Shown here in pieces: positions 12,626 through 25,806 of a stretch of 64,000 bases of DNA. The stretch's first letter is position 1. The number at the start of each line of letters is the position of its first letter. Where the stretch lies: NCBI GenBank assembly GCA_038503065.1, contig JBCAMK010000019.1:1240001-1304000 (forward strand), in the 5' to 3' direction. The translations under genes were made by a program, and so were the position numbers. Under the pieces are notes generated by a model, which saw only the letters and a list, made by a program, of their open reading frames with translations, had not been told where the DNA came from and ran no database searches. Origin of the DNA: Paragyromitra xinjiangensis (taxonomy: Eukaryota; Ascomycota; Pezizomycetes; Pezizales; Discinaceae).

Positions 12626-14291
12626 TTATCGTCGCATCTCCCCCTCAACAATTACTTGCACTTTCTTGGTGCCACGCTCTTTCCCACTCTTCTCTTCGGC
12701 TTTTTTCGCACCTTCAAATAACAGTGTCAACTCTGACTTCCGTCTCACCAGATTTGAAGGAAGCTCATCGATTTCCTCATTTGGCACATCGCCAGTCGTA
12801 ATCTTCACACCCAGGGCGTCCTCTGTTAACCCTTTCAATGGAACAATCTCGTCGACCACCAAAACATTTTTCCCCTTTCCCCGGTTGACTTTTATCGAAG
12901 TTGTCGCTACACTCTCCATGATTGCAGCTGTTGATGTGGTTTTGGCCACTACCGCTGGGACGATTGAAGTTAAGGCAACAAGCTTCTCCTTCCTTGTACG
13001 TTCTAGGTACTTTGTTCGAAAATCCGGATCAACGACCCACCCACCAGCTGGTGCATCGCCTTTTTTTCCTACTCCCTCAGATTCCGACCCTCCAGATGCT
13101 GAGGAGTTCCTTTGTCGTTGCCTTTGGCTTGCACTTGGAAGTGACCGCGCTACATCTGTCGTCAGGGTGTTGGAAGGGCTGGAAACCGCGGTATTAATAG
13201 CAGTGTTGGACGAGGAAGACGACTTTCGCCGCGGAATATTTGGGCGGATTTTCCGAGTTGCTGCGGCCCGGGCCGTCACGGCCTTCGTTGCTACAATTTT
13301 TCGACGACCTCGAGGGGGACGTTCAGGCTTGGTTTTTCGAACCTTTTCCTTCTTACGGCCATCCTTCGATGATGTCGAATCCCCTTCCCCTTCACTGTTA
13401 ATAGTACTATATGATGGTGGATCTTTGGAAACGATGGTAGTAATAACATTTTGTTTGAAGGTAGGGGGCTGTGAGGGCCCTATGTTGGAAACCTCAATCC
13501 CTTCTGGTATTGTTGGGGTCGTTGGTAGCTGGGTGGGTGGGATCGGAGGAGATGGGGGCGCATCGGGAAACGCTTGCTGCAAAGAGGCAGTGATTGCTGT
13601 CTGCGAAGGGAATTTCGATAAGTACGATGAACCTAATTGAAATCCTACTACCGAAGTTATAGGTCGTATGGGGCTTGGCGGAGGCGTTGGCGGGCACTCG
13701 ATTTCAAGAGATGGGCGAGGCGTAGTTAAAGTTTCTATAGGACGTGGAGGAGCTGTAATCCGGAGCGGTGCATTCTGGCGCGGAGGTATCCGGTACTCCG
13801 CGTACTCAAATGGCCCCTTCTCTTCCACTATCATCATGAATATCGCCGATACTTTTGCACCAGAAAATGTTCGCTCGATACGCTCGCTGCCCCATATTCG
13901 CCAAAATAAATTCTCGAGACGCCTGCCTTTGTCGAGAACATCGCGATTTATCGTATATACTAAAAACAAAATAAAAAGAGTAACCATTAGCAGTGCGTTT
14001 TTAATAGCTTTGAAGTTTAAAACTATCTAATTTGTTTTTGTTTTTGTTTTCGTTTGAGGTAACTGATATTGCTCGTAAGAAATGTTCATGCTAAAGGAAA
14101 CGAAAACGCCACGGAACGGCATAATTGGTTCGCAATGAAAAAATAAAACAATTAAAGAAAAAAAGGGACTGAGAAAGTGGTGACGCACTCTTCCAAAGCT
14201 TGCTTAAATACTCTGTAGTAAAGTTTTCGACCTGTCGAAAGTTTTCGGGAATGGACTTCTTGCTCGTCACAATCCCTCCGAGTGGCTTCAT
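12626..14291 (-). CDS. AreA GATA-like (DUF1752) domain protein, 478 aa
   Basis: The model is complement(join(12626..13959,14189..14291)), 1437 nt in frame. The intron (13960-14188) has GTGCGT at the donor and TTTTAG at the acceptor. Splicing creates the motif KLWKIYTINRDVL at about residues 31-43, followed by GRRLENLFWRIWG at 46-58. This is the signature of the fungal AreA GATA-like domain (Pfam GATA_AreA), normally found N-terminal in such proteins. The domain spans both exons, which supports the splice and the start MKPLGGIV. The rest is disordered: Pro/Ser/Thr-rich, with Lys/Arg clusters (for example RPPRGRRK) that look like nuclear localisation signals, and a basic C-terminus. No GATA zinc finger is present, so this is not AreA itself. 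A nuclear regulatory role is inference. The 229-bp intron is long for this window. Confidence 0.75.
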
Positions 14292-17200
14292 GAGATCTAC
14301 AGCCGCGTTAAATGCGGCGGTAAAATAGGAAAGAAAAGATGCAGAGCGGTAATAGGGGAATAAGTTGAAGATCAGGACGAGGACAGAATAATAACGATAA
14401 AAATGTGGAAGAGGAGGCGAGAAAGGGTGAAAATCTGAAAACCGTTCCGGGATTAGATTGAAGACTGCAGGTAGCTGACTAGAACAAAAGTAGTAAGGTT
14501 CTAGAATAAATGTGCGTACGCTAAAAGTTAGCAGTGCCCTAGCCGGGAACTTGGATGTCTTTCAGCTGGCGGACCGGTGGCTCCAGGGAAAGCCCGTCTG
14601 CTTTTCCAGGATTTCCTTGTCTTGCGAGGAGACGTTGGAAGGAATCCCCTCGTTTAGAAACCCTCCCGCTTTGCTACACCCTCCGGGTGGTGGAGGCTGT
14701 TTACACGCTTGCAAGGGTAATGCTGGGGTCTGCCGCAAAGCGAACGATAATTTATAGCTGCACCTCGAACCTGTGAAAACGTATACACTTTTCGATGTCC
14801 CTATGGCGATATTGTTAGATAAATAAATATTTGTTGGACGAACAGTGGCAAAACGGAAAAATCCGCTGTAAAAGTGAGAATGGAAACGGTAGCAGACAAC
14901 ATAGGTAATTATGGAAGCTATACGGGCCGAGAGGTGGGGGTCAAGAAGCTCTAGACAGTGCAGTATGTCATTATTTACTCACCAGTTGCGGTAGCAACAA
15001 CCTCTAAACGCAGCCTGAGCAAGGCTAAAAAGAGATGCCAATTTCCGCCACGCGTTTGAAGCTTTAACGAGCCAGGGTTCAGTATGAGACTGGTACTGTC
15101 TGTGCGCTGAAAACTACTTGTGGGTCAATTCTGCAGAAACCACGCAATATCAGGTCCATCCAAAACAAAGGGGTAGGAACACAACGGAAATAGCCACAAC
15201 AGAGAAACACAAATCTAGGTGAAATACTTCTGGCTAAGGAACAAGGAAATAAAGCAAAGTACAAATGCCACAAATGTCAACTTACTTCGGGAGCACATGC
15301 ACCAGTCGATGCGGTCTGCCAAGTACCCTGGTTGGCAGCAGCTTTCTTATATCTTCCCTTCCCACGTGTTTGGCTATGGGAGTTGATCCGAGGTGTAGTA
15401 TTGATATGAAATACTTATTGAGGAAGGAAGGTTCTAGAGGTCCTGCGTGTGGGCCAGTAGACCTCTTATAATCGGAAGTTGAGATGGAAGATTGCCAAAG
15501 CAGAAAAGTCGCCGGTTAGTCCTTCCCTTAACCGTCCGTGAACCTGGTTTTCTTGTTTTCCTGTTGTTGGAATGTGTTTTAGGCCTGCGCTTATCACTGA
15601 TGATTGAACTCGTCCTTGTTTACCCGTAGAATATGTACCGATGAGGTGTTCAGGTATTGGCCTGCCTTGATTACCGTTCCCTAATCCGACTGTTTCACAC
15701 GGTTTGCGGGGGAATAAGTTCCTAGCAGCTGGGTCGGGTTTGTAAGGAAACAGCCGAGGTTGAAGAAACGCTTTAGTCTGATGCCGTCTTGAGGAGCTGT
15801 GAAGTTATACCTTCAAATGTCAATTTATGGGAACCGGCGATCTCAGAAGTTGGAAAGGTACAGTTAAAATCACCACTACTTAGATAATACGAAAGCAAGC
15901 AAGGGTATTCCAAGTAGAAATCCCAGGTGACTTTAAGTAGCACCGCACTCAGAAAGAAAATCGAAAACCGAAATGGAAAGCAAGATATGGAAAAAGAGAT
16001 GAACACTAACAAATGCGAGGTTTCCGAATAATATAAACGGCTGAAACGGCGATGAGTGGAGAGCACTCTAAGATTAACTACTTCAGGGAAGTTACGGTAC
16101 CTGTTCTGTATGTACCTCTGATCTGGTGTCTAGGATCTTGTGTGGTCAGCAGGTCATCCTCCACCTACCGAACACCACGCATGGAGATGTAGGGCTAAAG
16201 ATGAAATCCGCAACTTCTGTCCTTTTCTCAACACCACCATTCAGAATGAGGAATGGACGGAGATGATGAACTACCCGGGCATCTTTTCATGCTAGGTATT
16301 ATATGGGTGGGGCGTAAACAAATAGATCCTCCCGTTCACTCACCAACAGATATGATATTCCCACAAGCTCATACACTTCTAAACCCTTGCATGCAGATTT
16401 CGTGCCTCACCGTCTCTCAACGCCCTCTTTAGAAGACTGCGGAAAGCGGAAACAAAATTTCCCCTCCTTCGCCTTTTTTTTTCCTTCCGCGGTAGCCAGT
16501 TGAATCTCAACGTTTCCAAAAACAAAAACAACTCGATCCCCGGTTTCGTTTATCGCCCGCTGTATTCGTCTTCCCTGCCGCTCTGCATGCCTTACTGTAT
16601 CAAACCCCCACTGCCAGAGGTAAAAGGAAAATTAATAAATACCACGGGTTGCGCAGCTGGCCCACGTGAGTTAGCTAGAGCGAGAGACCAGTGGCTGTTC
16701 GTCTGATGCTTCAAACGCACTCGCCACCCGGGATAAATTCTAAGACGAGATATCGAATAACAAAGTTGATTGGTAAAGCAGTGGCGTGCTTTTGGTATAG
16801 AGCCTATCCATCCACAGCGAAAAAGTGGAGTTACGAAACAGACCGTAAGGCTGGGTCAGTTTGTTGAAATAACGGTCAGGGAAGATGTTGGGCTTTGGGG
16901 GCTTTTCAAGAATTGGAGAGGGCAGAATCCGGAGCCCGAAAAGCAGCAAAAGAGAAGACCGAGTGTGCGGAAATGGGGCGGCAGGTCTTTTTCATAACAA
17001 TCAACCCATCATCCGTCATCATGCAACTTCAGCAGCCGTTACTGATGCAGGAGTCGTGAACAAGACTAAACTCCATGCCTGGCTGAGATGCGAAGCGAAG
17101 TACAGCCCACACTTGTTAGGATGAATCCAATACTCATGCCACGTCCGTTCGCGCTCTAACTTATTTTTTTTCTCTCTGTAAACGCCTCGCCCGGGGCCTC

Positions 17201-18452
17201 AGCAGTCCTGACTGGCAGATCACTGCGCCATAGCGGGACTAGATAGATGTAGCCGTGGTGTTTTTAAGAGGCGGGCGTGGGGTAGAAACCTGGTCGACGA
17301 CGACTCCACGGTCTCGGGTCAAGTTCTTCCAGTTGGAGGTGCGGTCAAAGCTAGATGCCCGCGGCCTTGCACAAAATTGGGGTGCATACGTGTGGCACAA
17401 CCGCTTACAGGCAGACGAGCCAGCAAAGCTTCTGGCAACAGCACTACAACATCCACTGATAGCCACGTCGAAAGGCCCCTAATTCAGCTCATAGCTACGA
17501 AATATGCCTTGACTACCTAATATCTGATATATGAACGGGCACTTGCATTATCATTATCAGGTTCGGTTAGGTGCTTCATTATCTTCCATCCGGTCATATC
17601 CTCTTACCCTAAAAAATTAATTTCTTTTTTCTTTGTCTGCCATCTGCAAAGAGTATGCTTTCTCCAGAGGTTCAACGGATTTGGAAGGCCGTGGAAGCAT
17701 ACTCTGAAAGAAATAGCCACTTATTTTCTTTTCTTTCCCGGGTTTCGCCACAATTTACCGTGTGTAATCGACAGCTAAAACTTGGAGTTGGAAGCGGAAG
17801 TATTTGTAGCACCAGTTCAATTGTGAACGAAACCAGCCAATCTGTTTCTGTCTCAGCACCAGGAGGCCTTATGTTGGTTTTTGATATCAAATATTAGGAA
17901 GGTTCGTGCGCAAGAAATATCTGTCTTTAGTTCTGCTTACCACCCTATTATTGGTTCATGGGTGCGTCGAGTCAGTTCTATGTTTCTCGGTGGTAATTCA
18001 ACGGTTTACAGTGTCACCAACTCCGTGGACTCGGTACATACTGGCCCTTCATCCGAGGTTTCGGTTCAACGTTTTCTTTGATATCCGAGTGTTTGCCGTG
18101 CGTCGGTCCGAGTCGGAACTGCGGGATATCAAGCGCAAAACTTGCACAGGAGCTGGGGTTTGGAATCATTCGACTCCTGTCGATTTTGCGGGGATATGAT
18201 ACCGAATGATAGCATGGGTGAAGCCTGCTACCTGAATTTGCATGACATTGTTTGCTTGCCTCAGATTACCGAGACTTTGGTATGTCCAACCAACGCTGAG
18301 ATCCGAAATATGATATTTTCTTCCAAGAGATCCAGAATCTCTGGACAGCAGATTTACTTCCCAATAAGGAACATACCCCACAATTTACTGTAGACTTAAG
18401 ATCTCGAAGTGTCAACCCCAAAGACACATGGTATCAGCGATGCTGTTTACTA
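14292..18452. other. Gene-free stretch
   Basis: About 4.2 kb without a gene I can support. Scattered 60-100 codon frames occur on both strands, with no domain, no consistent splice chain and no RNA gene. Confidence 0.4.
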
Positions 18453-18565
18453 CTCGTAAATGACTGACGTTTGTGCACCGGGCTGGGCCCGTGCCCTATA
18501 CACTTCCTATGATTTTTTATGGCATGCAGGCCCAGCCTAGTGCACAAACGTCAGTCAATTACGAG
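18453..18565 (-). mobile_element. MITE copy 2 (113 bp, long terminal inverted repeats)
   Basis: This is a near-complete palindrome: imperfect terminal inverted repeats of about 45 bp start CTCGTAAATGACTGACG at one end and mirror CTCGTAATTGACTGACG at the other. Flanks are TA and CA, consistent with a TA target duplication with one change. It is the same family as 11677-11775 but in opposite orientation, and it keeps the segment missing from that copy. It is too short to encode a transposase. Confidence 0.8.
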
Positions 18566-21500
18566 CATTCGCGAGCACGGGACATATGCATGTATGTACT
18601 TTGATCATTTTCATGCAAGCCCATGCGATCCCTGAAGCGAGCGGCCTGAAGCAAGAATTAACTCCTGAGCCTACATAAATAGTACGAAAATTGTGGGGTA
18701 AATATCCGTGGATGAAACACGTATTTGAAACGTGATGTGAAGTGGTGGGGCAGAACTAGGGATGTTAATATATGCATCTCGGTGTGGTGTCTCGAAGAGA
18801 ACATGAGGCGTAATTCTGGATCCTGCCTTCCCTTTCACAGACAAAGTTACATCCGTGACAAAGCGGGCCCTCAGAAATTATGTTTTATCATAGCGCGTAA
18901 CGTTGGGTTTGCATGGTGGTTGTCTACAGTTGTGCGACGGTACTCTACACTTATGACTTAATCAAGGGTATCGTGTTTCAAAGCACGTAGCCCTTTAAAG
19001 GTTTAGGAACAACTGCAATTATATGTTTGTAGTGAGCTTTATGATAAATAGTCGATCTCGGCTACCGCGCTACAGTCGAGATGATCAGAAACAACTTGGT
19101 CTTGTGATTTGTGCCGACTTTGACCACCTCACCGGAGGGAGACTTTTTAGGCTTTGGTACTTTGAGATTTTAGTGTTAGATCACACCTGCCAAGGTATCA
19201 AAAAGTTATAAATGATTTTGCAGCGGGTTAGATGAACATCAATCCGTAGATTCATTTTTGCGAGTTGTAGGCTACTAGACTACGTCATTGGGAGAAGAGA
19301 GACTCTTCGCCCCTAACACGACACTTATTTTGTGCTCAAAGCTGAAATAAGAAGTAACCACGTAATTGGTTGCGTATTTCAAAATTCTCTGTTGGCCACG
19401 TGTTGTATGGTTTGAAGAAGAGGAACACGAAACACGAAGCTTAGTGCGTAGATTCCCCATCGCACTACCATGCAATTTCGTTTGATATCGAGATCACGAG
19501 GGCTGGTAGGGACAAGCAAGAGATCGTCGATACTTATGCAAATTGCCGCGAGTAGAAAAAGGAACATGTGCGGGGAAGAGGCTCTGCTTTAGCCTCCTTT
19601 CTCACCGTTCGGTAATCCAGCTTCTGCATGCTACCTAGATTTGATGGTGTACATTGGCGCATGTACCGCTACTTCGCTGGATGGTACAGGTTTTTTTCTT
19701 TTCTTCCCCTTCCTTTGCATGTCGCTTGCTTATTCGTAAAGACCCGATAGTAATAGCCGAAGGGTTTCTTGCGACAATGGTTTCCGTGAAATCCCTACGA
19801 TGAAGATCGAAAATACGTAAATTTTGGGTCTAATTATCGCAATCGACATTTTTATAGGGCCGTGAGAGATAATTTGTACACGATGTTATGTAACTCCTAG
19901 TTCGAGCGATTCTTGACTCTTGTTTTTAGGAACGAACACCAGGACACATAGCAGCATGCGAGTTTAGACTAGAGTAAGGGGAATACTGCAAGGTGTTATG
20001 CATGGGATCGGAATAATCTGGCATTTAGCGATTCATCTATGACTCCAAATGGACCAACTTGGAGTGGCTTGGAGGCGGATCCTCAAACGTCAAACGTACA
20101 TGCATGTACATACGAACGTAAATCCTCACGACAACTCAGAAATGATACTAGTGTTTCTAGTGGCTGGCATTTATTTTTCAGCTGAAGCATCATCTGCTGT
20201 CTTGATCTTTTTTTAAAAGGCCATACCTAGGCCTCCTGTGGCTTCTGAAGTTCCCTAAACTATGTATGGTCAGTGTAGGCGGAGGCCTCTCAGGTTCACT
20301 GATCCTAAATTACCTCCTGAGCATGGGAAGCGGCATCGGGATGATAGATCGGAAAATAGGAGAGATGCCATCTGACAAAAAGGAATTTTGCCACGATTCT
20401 CAACAAAGAAAGGTTGGCAATCGACATTTCAGTTCAGATTGCTGTGGGATTATAACCCTAACCCTAAGCGGAGTTTGGAACAGCAAACGTCGGGGGTTTG
20501 ATTTTAAAAGCCATTGAGTTATTATTTCAGGAGACCATGATATAGGCCTTTCTACTCCTATCTTTTCTTAATCCCTCTTAACTTCTCATAGCTAGCAGTA
20601 GAAAAATCAATACTAATCATCGCTCAAAACAAATAGGGACCTTCTCCATGGCGATAATGCTAGGCCGCTCGCGGCTGCTCTTTTTGGAGAAATTAATAAA
20701 AGAACTGGCCTCGGTAGTGTAAACCAAATCGGACTCCGTCAAACCAAAACTTCACAAAAGCCGGAATTGCCATGGAACCAGTCAGGAGGTTCCGCTTATC
20801 TTAACTGCCGATGGGTAGCGGATTGCGAGTTTGATGTATTTGCGGATAATTCCCTGGTTGTGGGATTGCATCATCATTCGAGAATGTGGGGGTTCTGGAT
20901 CACAAAATCTCCTTACTTTTTGTCTCGCGGAAAAGGCAGTCGGAGAAGTTTGGCCAGGATATGTTGTCAGGTGTTTGAAGGGAAGGGCAGCTTATCAATA
21001 CTCAAACCTAGAGTACAGAGCTACATAGAAACAATAGTGATACCACATTGCTATCCAAACCGAAGGCTTGGGACAATAGAAATTATCTCTTGCAGCTCAC
21101 TTAGTTAGGCTTTTCATCCGAGGGTTTCGTGGTTACTGAGCCCAGCACTACCTAGTTTGGATATATCATCTTTCGCTCCAAGAGTTTCGCGTGGAAGAAT
21201 ATCCCTTTCGTGCAGGGGAGTGGTGTTTCTGGATGGCGTGAGGTGGGGTGTATCGGTAAATTTTTTAGCATGTTCTTTTTTTTGATATATGCCCTTGACA
21301 CTCCAGACTTCATCTCTGTCTCTGTCTCTGTCTATCACTTTTCCTTTTTCCTCACCGACACGTTCTATCCCTGTCACTACACTATTGTACTATCTTGTAC
21401 TTTAGAGACCCAATCCCACGGGTGGAATGTCAATTTTTTTGCGGCATGTCCACCATGACGACCCTCTGTGCGCACGGCGCCGCCCCGTAACTGCCAAAAG

Positions 21501-22681
21501 TACCGTAATTACCCCGTCTACCCTAGCGGAGTGAATGTTCAGATGACAGCTTCTATTCTTATATGTTCGCCCCGCAAAAACTGAGGAAACCTCTCTATCT
21601 GTAACTCATGATCACCTCCCTTAATTATGGAGAACAAAACCTAGAGCGGATCGCCGAAAACGTGGGGGGAATATTCCTTATTGCTTCCTTCCCCCCGAGA
21701 GCCTGTTCATATTCGGCAAGGATTGCCTGTCTCTATAGTACTATATCTTCTCGAGCACATGCAAGATATATTTGCGGGTATGCGTGAGCCCGGTGGTGGT
21801 GACGAAAGTGTCTCCCCGGGTTTTCCAAGCATGTAACACGCGACTCACGTGTTGTCTCGTAGCACATACATCCTTTACTTTTTTGTTGGTGGTGATATGC
21901 ACCGGTACCTGCGTCTTGTTCATTCAAATTTCTCTCCAATCTTTTCGCCCCCGTGGTGGTTCCGGAGAACTCCGGGGGACTTCGTTTGGACAATATTGCC
22001 GTTTGTGGGGTGCCGGTTGGGAAAAAACGGTGGATAAAGTACGAGTTTGCTATGGGCATATACACTCAGAATCAAATCATAATCTGGTACAGATATATTG
22101 TGTGCTGATGTAGGTAGAGGAAAGGGCTTTTGCGTTATGAGGCATTTCGGCATCTAGATTCCGGTAGACTCACGGCAATGCGGTAGTAGGAAGATAGGTC
22201 TGTACATAGTGTGGTGTGTTTTCCGGCGTTAATGGAAATCCCGAGAACCCCATCGGTTGGCCGGCGAGTAAGAGTACCGTTTCTCGCCCAACAAAAAACA
22301 AAACAGGATAGTTCAGCCAAAATGTAGTCGTAAGAGGCTACGCCGACGGAGCGGTTCCCCGGCCAATGGAAGTCAATATTGTTGGTTTCGAACCTACTGA
22401 ATTAAACGTCTAGGCTATGGCTAAACATACCTTTTTTTTAGGTACTCTGCTTTACCCCGGGGTAGTATTTGATTACGAGATCCCACCACTGATGTAGGAA
22501 GGCTACCCGCAAGGTAAATATGCGAGTGACATAACATGCTCGTTCTCTCGAAGATATCGCTTTTAGCCTTTCTATGAAATCTATCTAGTTACACATCCCT
22601 TGCATTTCCTTGCAATGCAACCGTCTAACAAAGAGAAAAGAAACTTGACCACTCTATGGTGGGGTTAGAGTTTGCGGGAAC
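18566..22681. other. Gene-free stretch
   Basis: I found no supportable gene. A telomere-like sequence, aaccctaaccctaa, sits at about 20455-20467. Short CT-rich repeats (tctctg units) occur near 21310-21335. Open frames at 20.8-21.1 kb and 21.7-22.1 kb show no recognisable family. Confidence 0.4.
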
Positions 22682-24143
<1,462 letters not shown>

Positions 24144-24256
24144 GATACGGTGATTTTAATAATGCAGAGGACGAAAGATTGGCGGGGGGGGGGTGGGGTG
24201 CGGATAGATTTAGAAAGGGTCGAGGTTCAGATAGAGTAGGTAAAATATAGAAGCAG

Positions 24257-24700
24257 ATGATAAGAGATGTTGCTCGATGCTACACCAGAGATTCGGTGGT
24301 GACACCTTGGGGGATGTGCACTGGTGTTGTATGTTGCACCTCCCCAGGGCTTGAGGTTGTAGTCGCAGGCTCGCGGTTCAATTGCAACCCCGCAACCCCA
24401 CCTTGTTCCCCTATCCATAAGCTTAATTTCGTTCTAAGAATTCATTCACCCGTAGCCCTCCATACCCCGGAGGAGGCTATCGAAGCGTATATCCCGCATC
24501 GGCCAGCATTCCGACCCCCGAAGCTCGAAGAAAAGCGGGGATTATCCGTTGACCTCTCAGCCTTCCCGGTAAGTTCAATAGGTAGGAGCTTCAAACCATT
24601 AGTAACATATCTGCCGGGCGCACCACTTTAGGTAGGCCGTCGCACAGCACAGTACTTTTACTTCAAGTATCGTTGCCCAACCGCACGTGGTCTGGGATGA
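24257..24700 (+). CDS. Weak candidate: small two-exon gene, 126 aa
   Basis: A frame from the ATG at 24257 reaches a good donor (GTAAGT, 24569) and a good acceptor (CTTTAG, ending 24631). Splicing join(24257..24568,24632..24700) keeps phase 0 and removes the stop. The middle part (PEEAIEAYIPHRPAFRPPK) looks protein-like, but the first half does not, and no family is recognisable. It would be divergent from the SDR gene, starting 113 bp from its ATG, and could equally be promoter sequence. Confidence 0.2.
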
Positions 24701-25806
24701 ACCGTTGCCTCCTCTAGAAATCAAACTACTCTGCCTGTGTAATAGGCTTGAGATCCCGTCCCCATCAATTCCCACCGCGGGTTAACATCCCAAGGGGCTA
24801 TCGTTCGGCCCATCTAGTTGGCCTTGATCCTCAACGGCTAGGGCGCGCAGTAGTTTATTCTCTTAGTTAGGCCTAGCATTAAATCTTATTGGAATTAAGA
24901 CGCCTGATAAGTAGGCAAATGCACACCACCACCACGCTAGGTAGAAGCTGATTGCTTTGGCAAATCGAGATATTGCCAGGCGGTATCCATTGTCTTTGCC
25001 TTCCGGAGCCTAGAAAGTCGAATACTTGGCAGGTACCTTTAAACGCTCCCTACTCTAGCCTAAGCCAAGCTAATCGTCTCGATTGACTAATTTTCAGCTT
25101 GGGTAGTGGGGTCTTCCGAAGATCATTTGCTCTGGATATGGTGATAATCTGCCCACCCTAACCCTAATTAAATAACAATAGATTTTCCATTAGACGCACT
25201 CAAGAATTAAATATATAGTGGATCGGGAAGGGGAAACGAATTGATGGTTTCTGTGGTCTAATCCTGCTTCTTTTCCAAAAGAGCACTTAGAAATCTGCCT
25301 ACCCACTAAATATTAGTCCTCCTGTAAGAAATCTATGTTGGGAGCCAAATTCGGCCTGGTTCTACTTATCCCTGGTGTCGAGTGACAATTGGTGAACACG
25401 TGGTACTCAAATCTTACACTGAATTCATCTGAGTTATTACAGAGACGGGATATTACAAAAATTGATTAGCAATCAAGCTTACTGTCAACTATTTAATGGT
25501 ATAAATTTCCAAACAGATCAGAAAAGTTTTGGGTGGTCTCTCCACAAAATGCCGGGCGTAACCCGCAACCCAACGGATGATGAAAAAGAATTACAAGCGA
25601 AAAAAGGAAATAGAATCCTGCAAACGTAGCAAAAAGAGTCTTCAAACATACAAACCGCAACACACACATACATTAGTCCGCAATCATCCTTCTCGTACGA
25701 TAAGTACGTACCTCCAATGTGAATCCAATTACCAAAAGTCATCACTATACAGATGACCTTTGCCGAAAAAAAGAAAAAAAAGAAAGAAAAAAAATACAAA
25801 CGCGAG
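24701..25806. other. Gene-free intergenic stretch
   Basis: AT-rich DNA with no credible frame. A telomere-like caccctaaccctaat lies near 25155. The last 300 bp is probably 3' flank of the large minus-strand gene that ends at 25807. Confidence 0.45.

Noticed and set aside
12354..13640. 428-codon plus-strand frame
   Set aside because: Antisense to the AreA-like gene, whose domain and intron are well supported; this frame has no domain and reflects Ser/Thr-rich mirror composition.
20455..20467. Telomere-like CCCTAA repeats (also near 25155, 46370 and 46738)
   Set aside because: Only two units each; too short for interstitial telomere arrays, at most telobox motifs.
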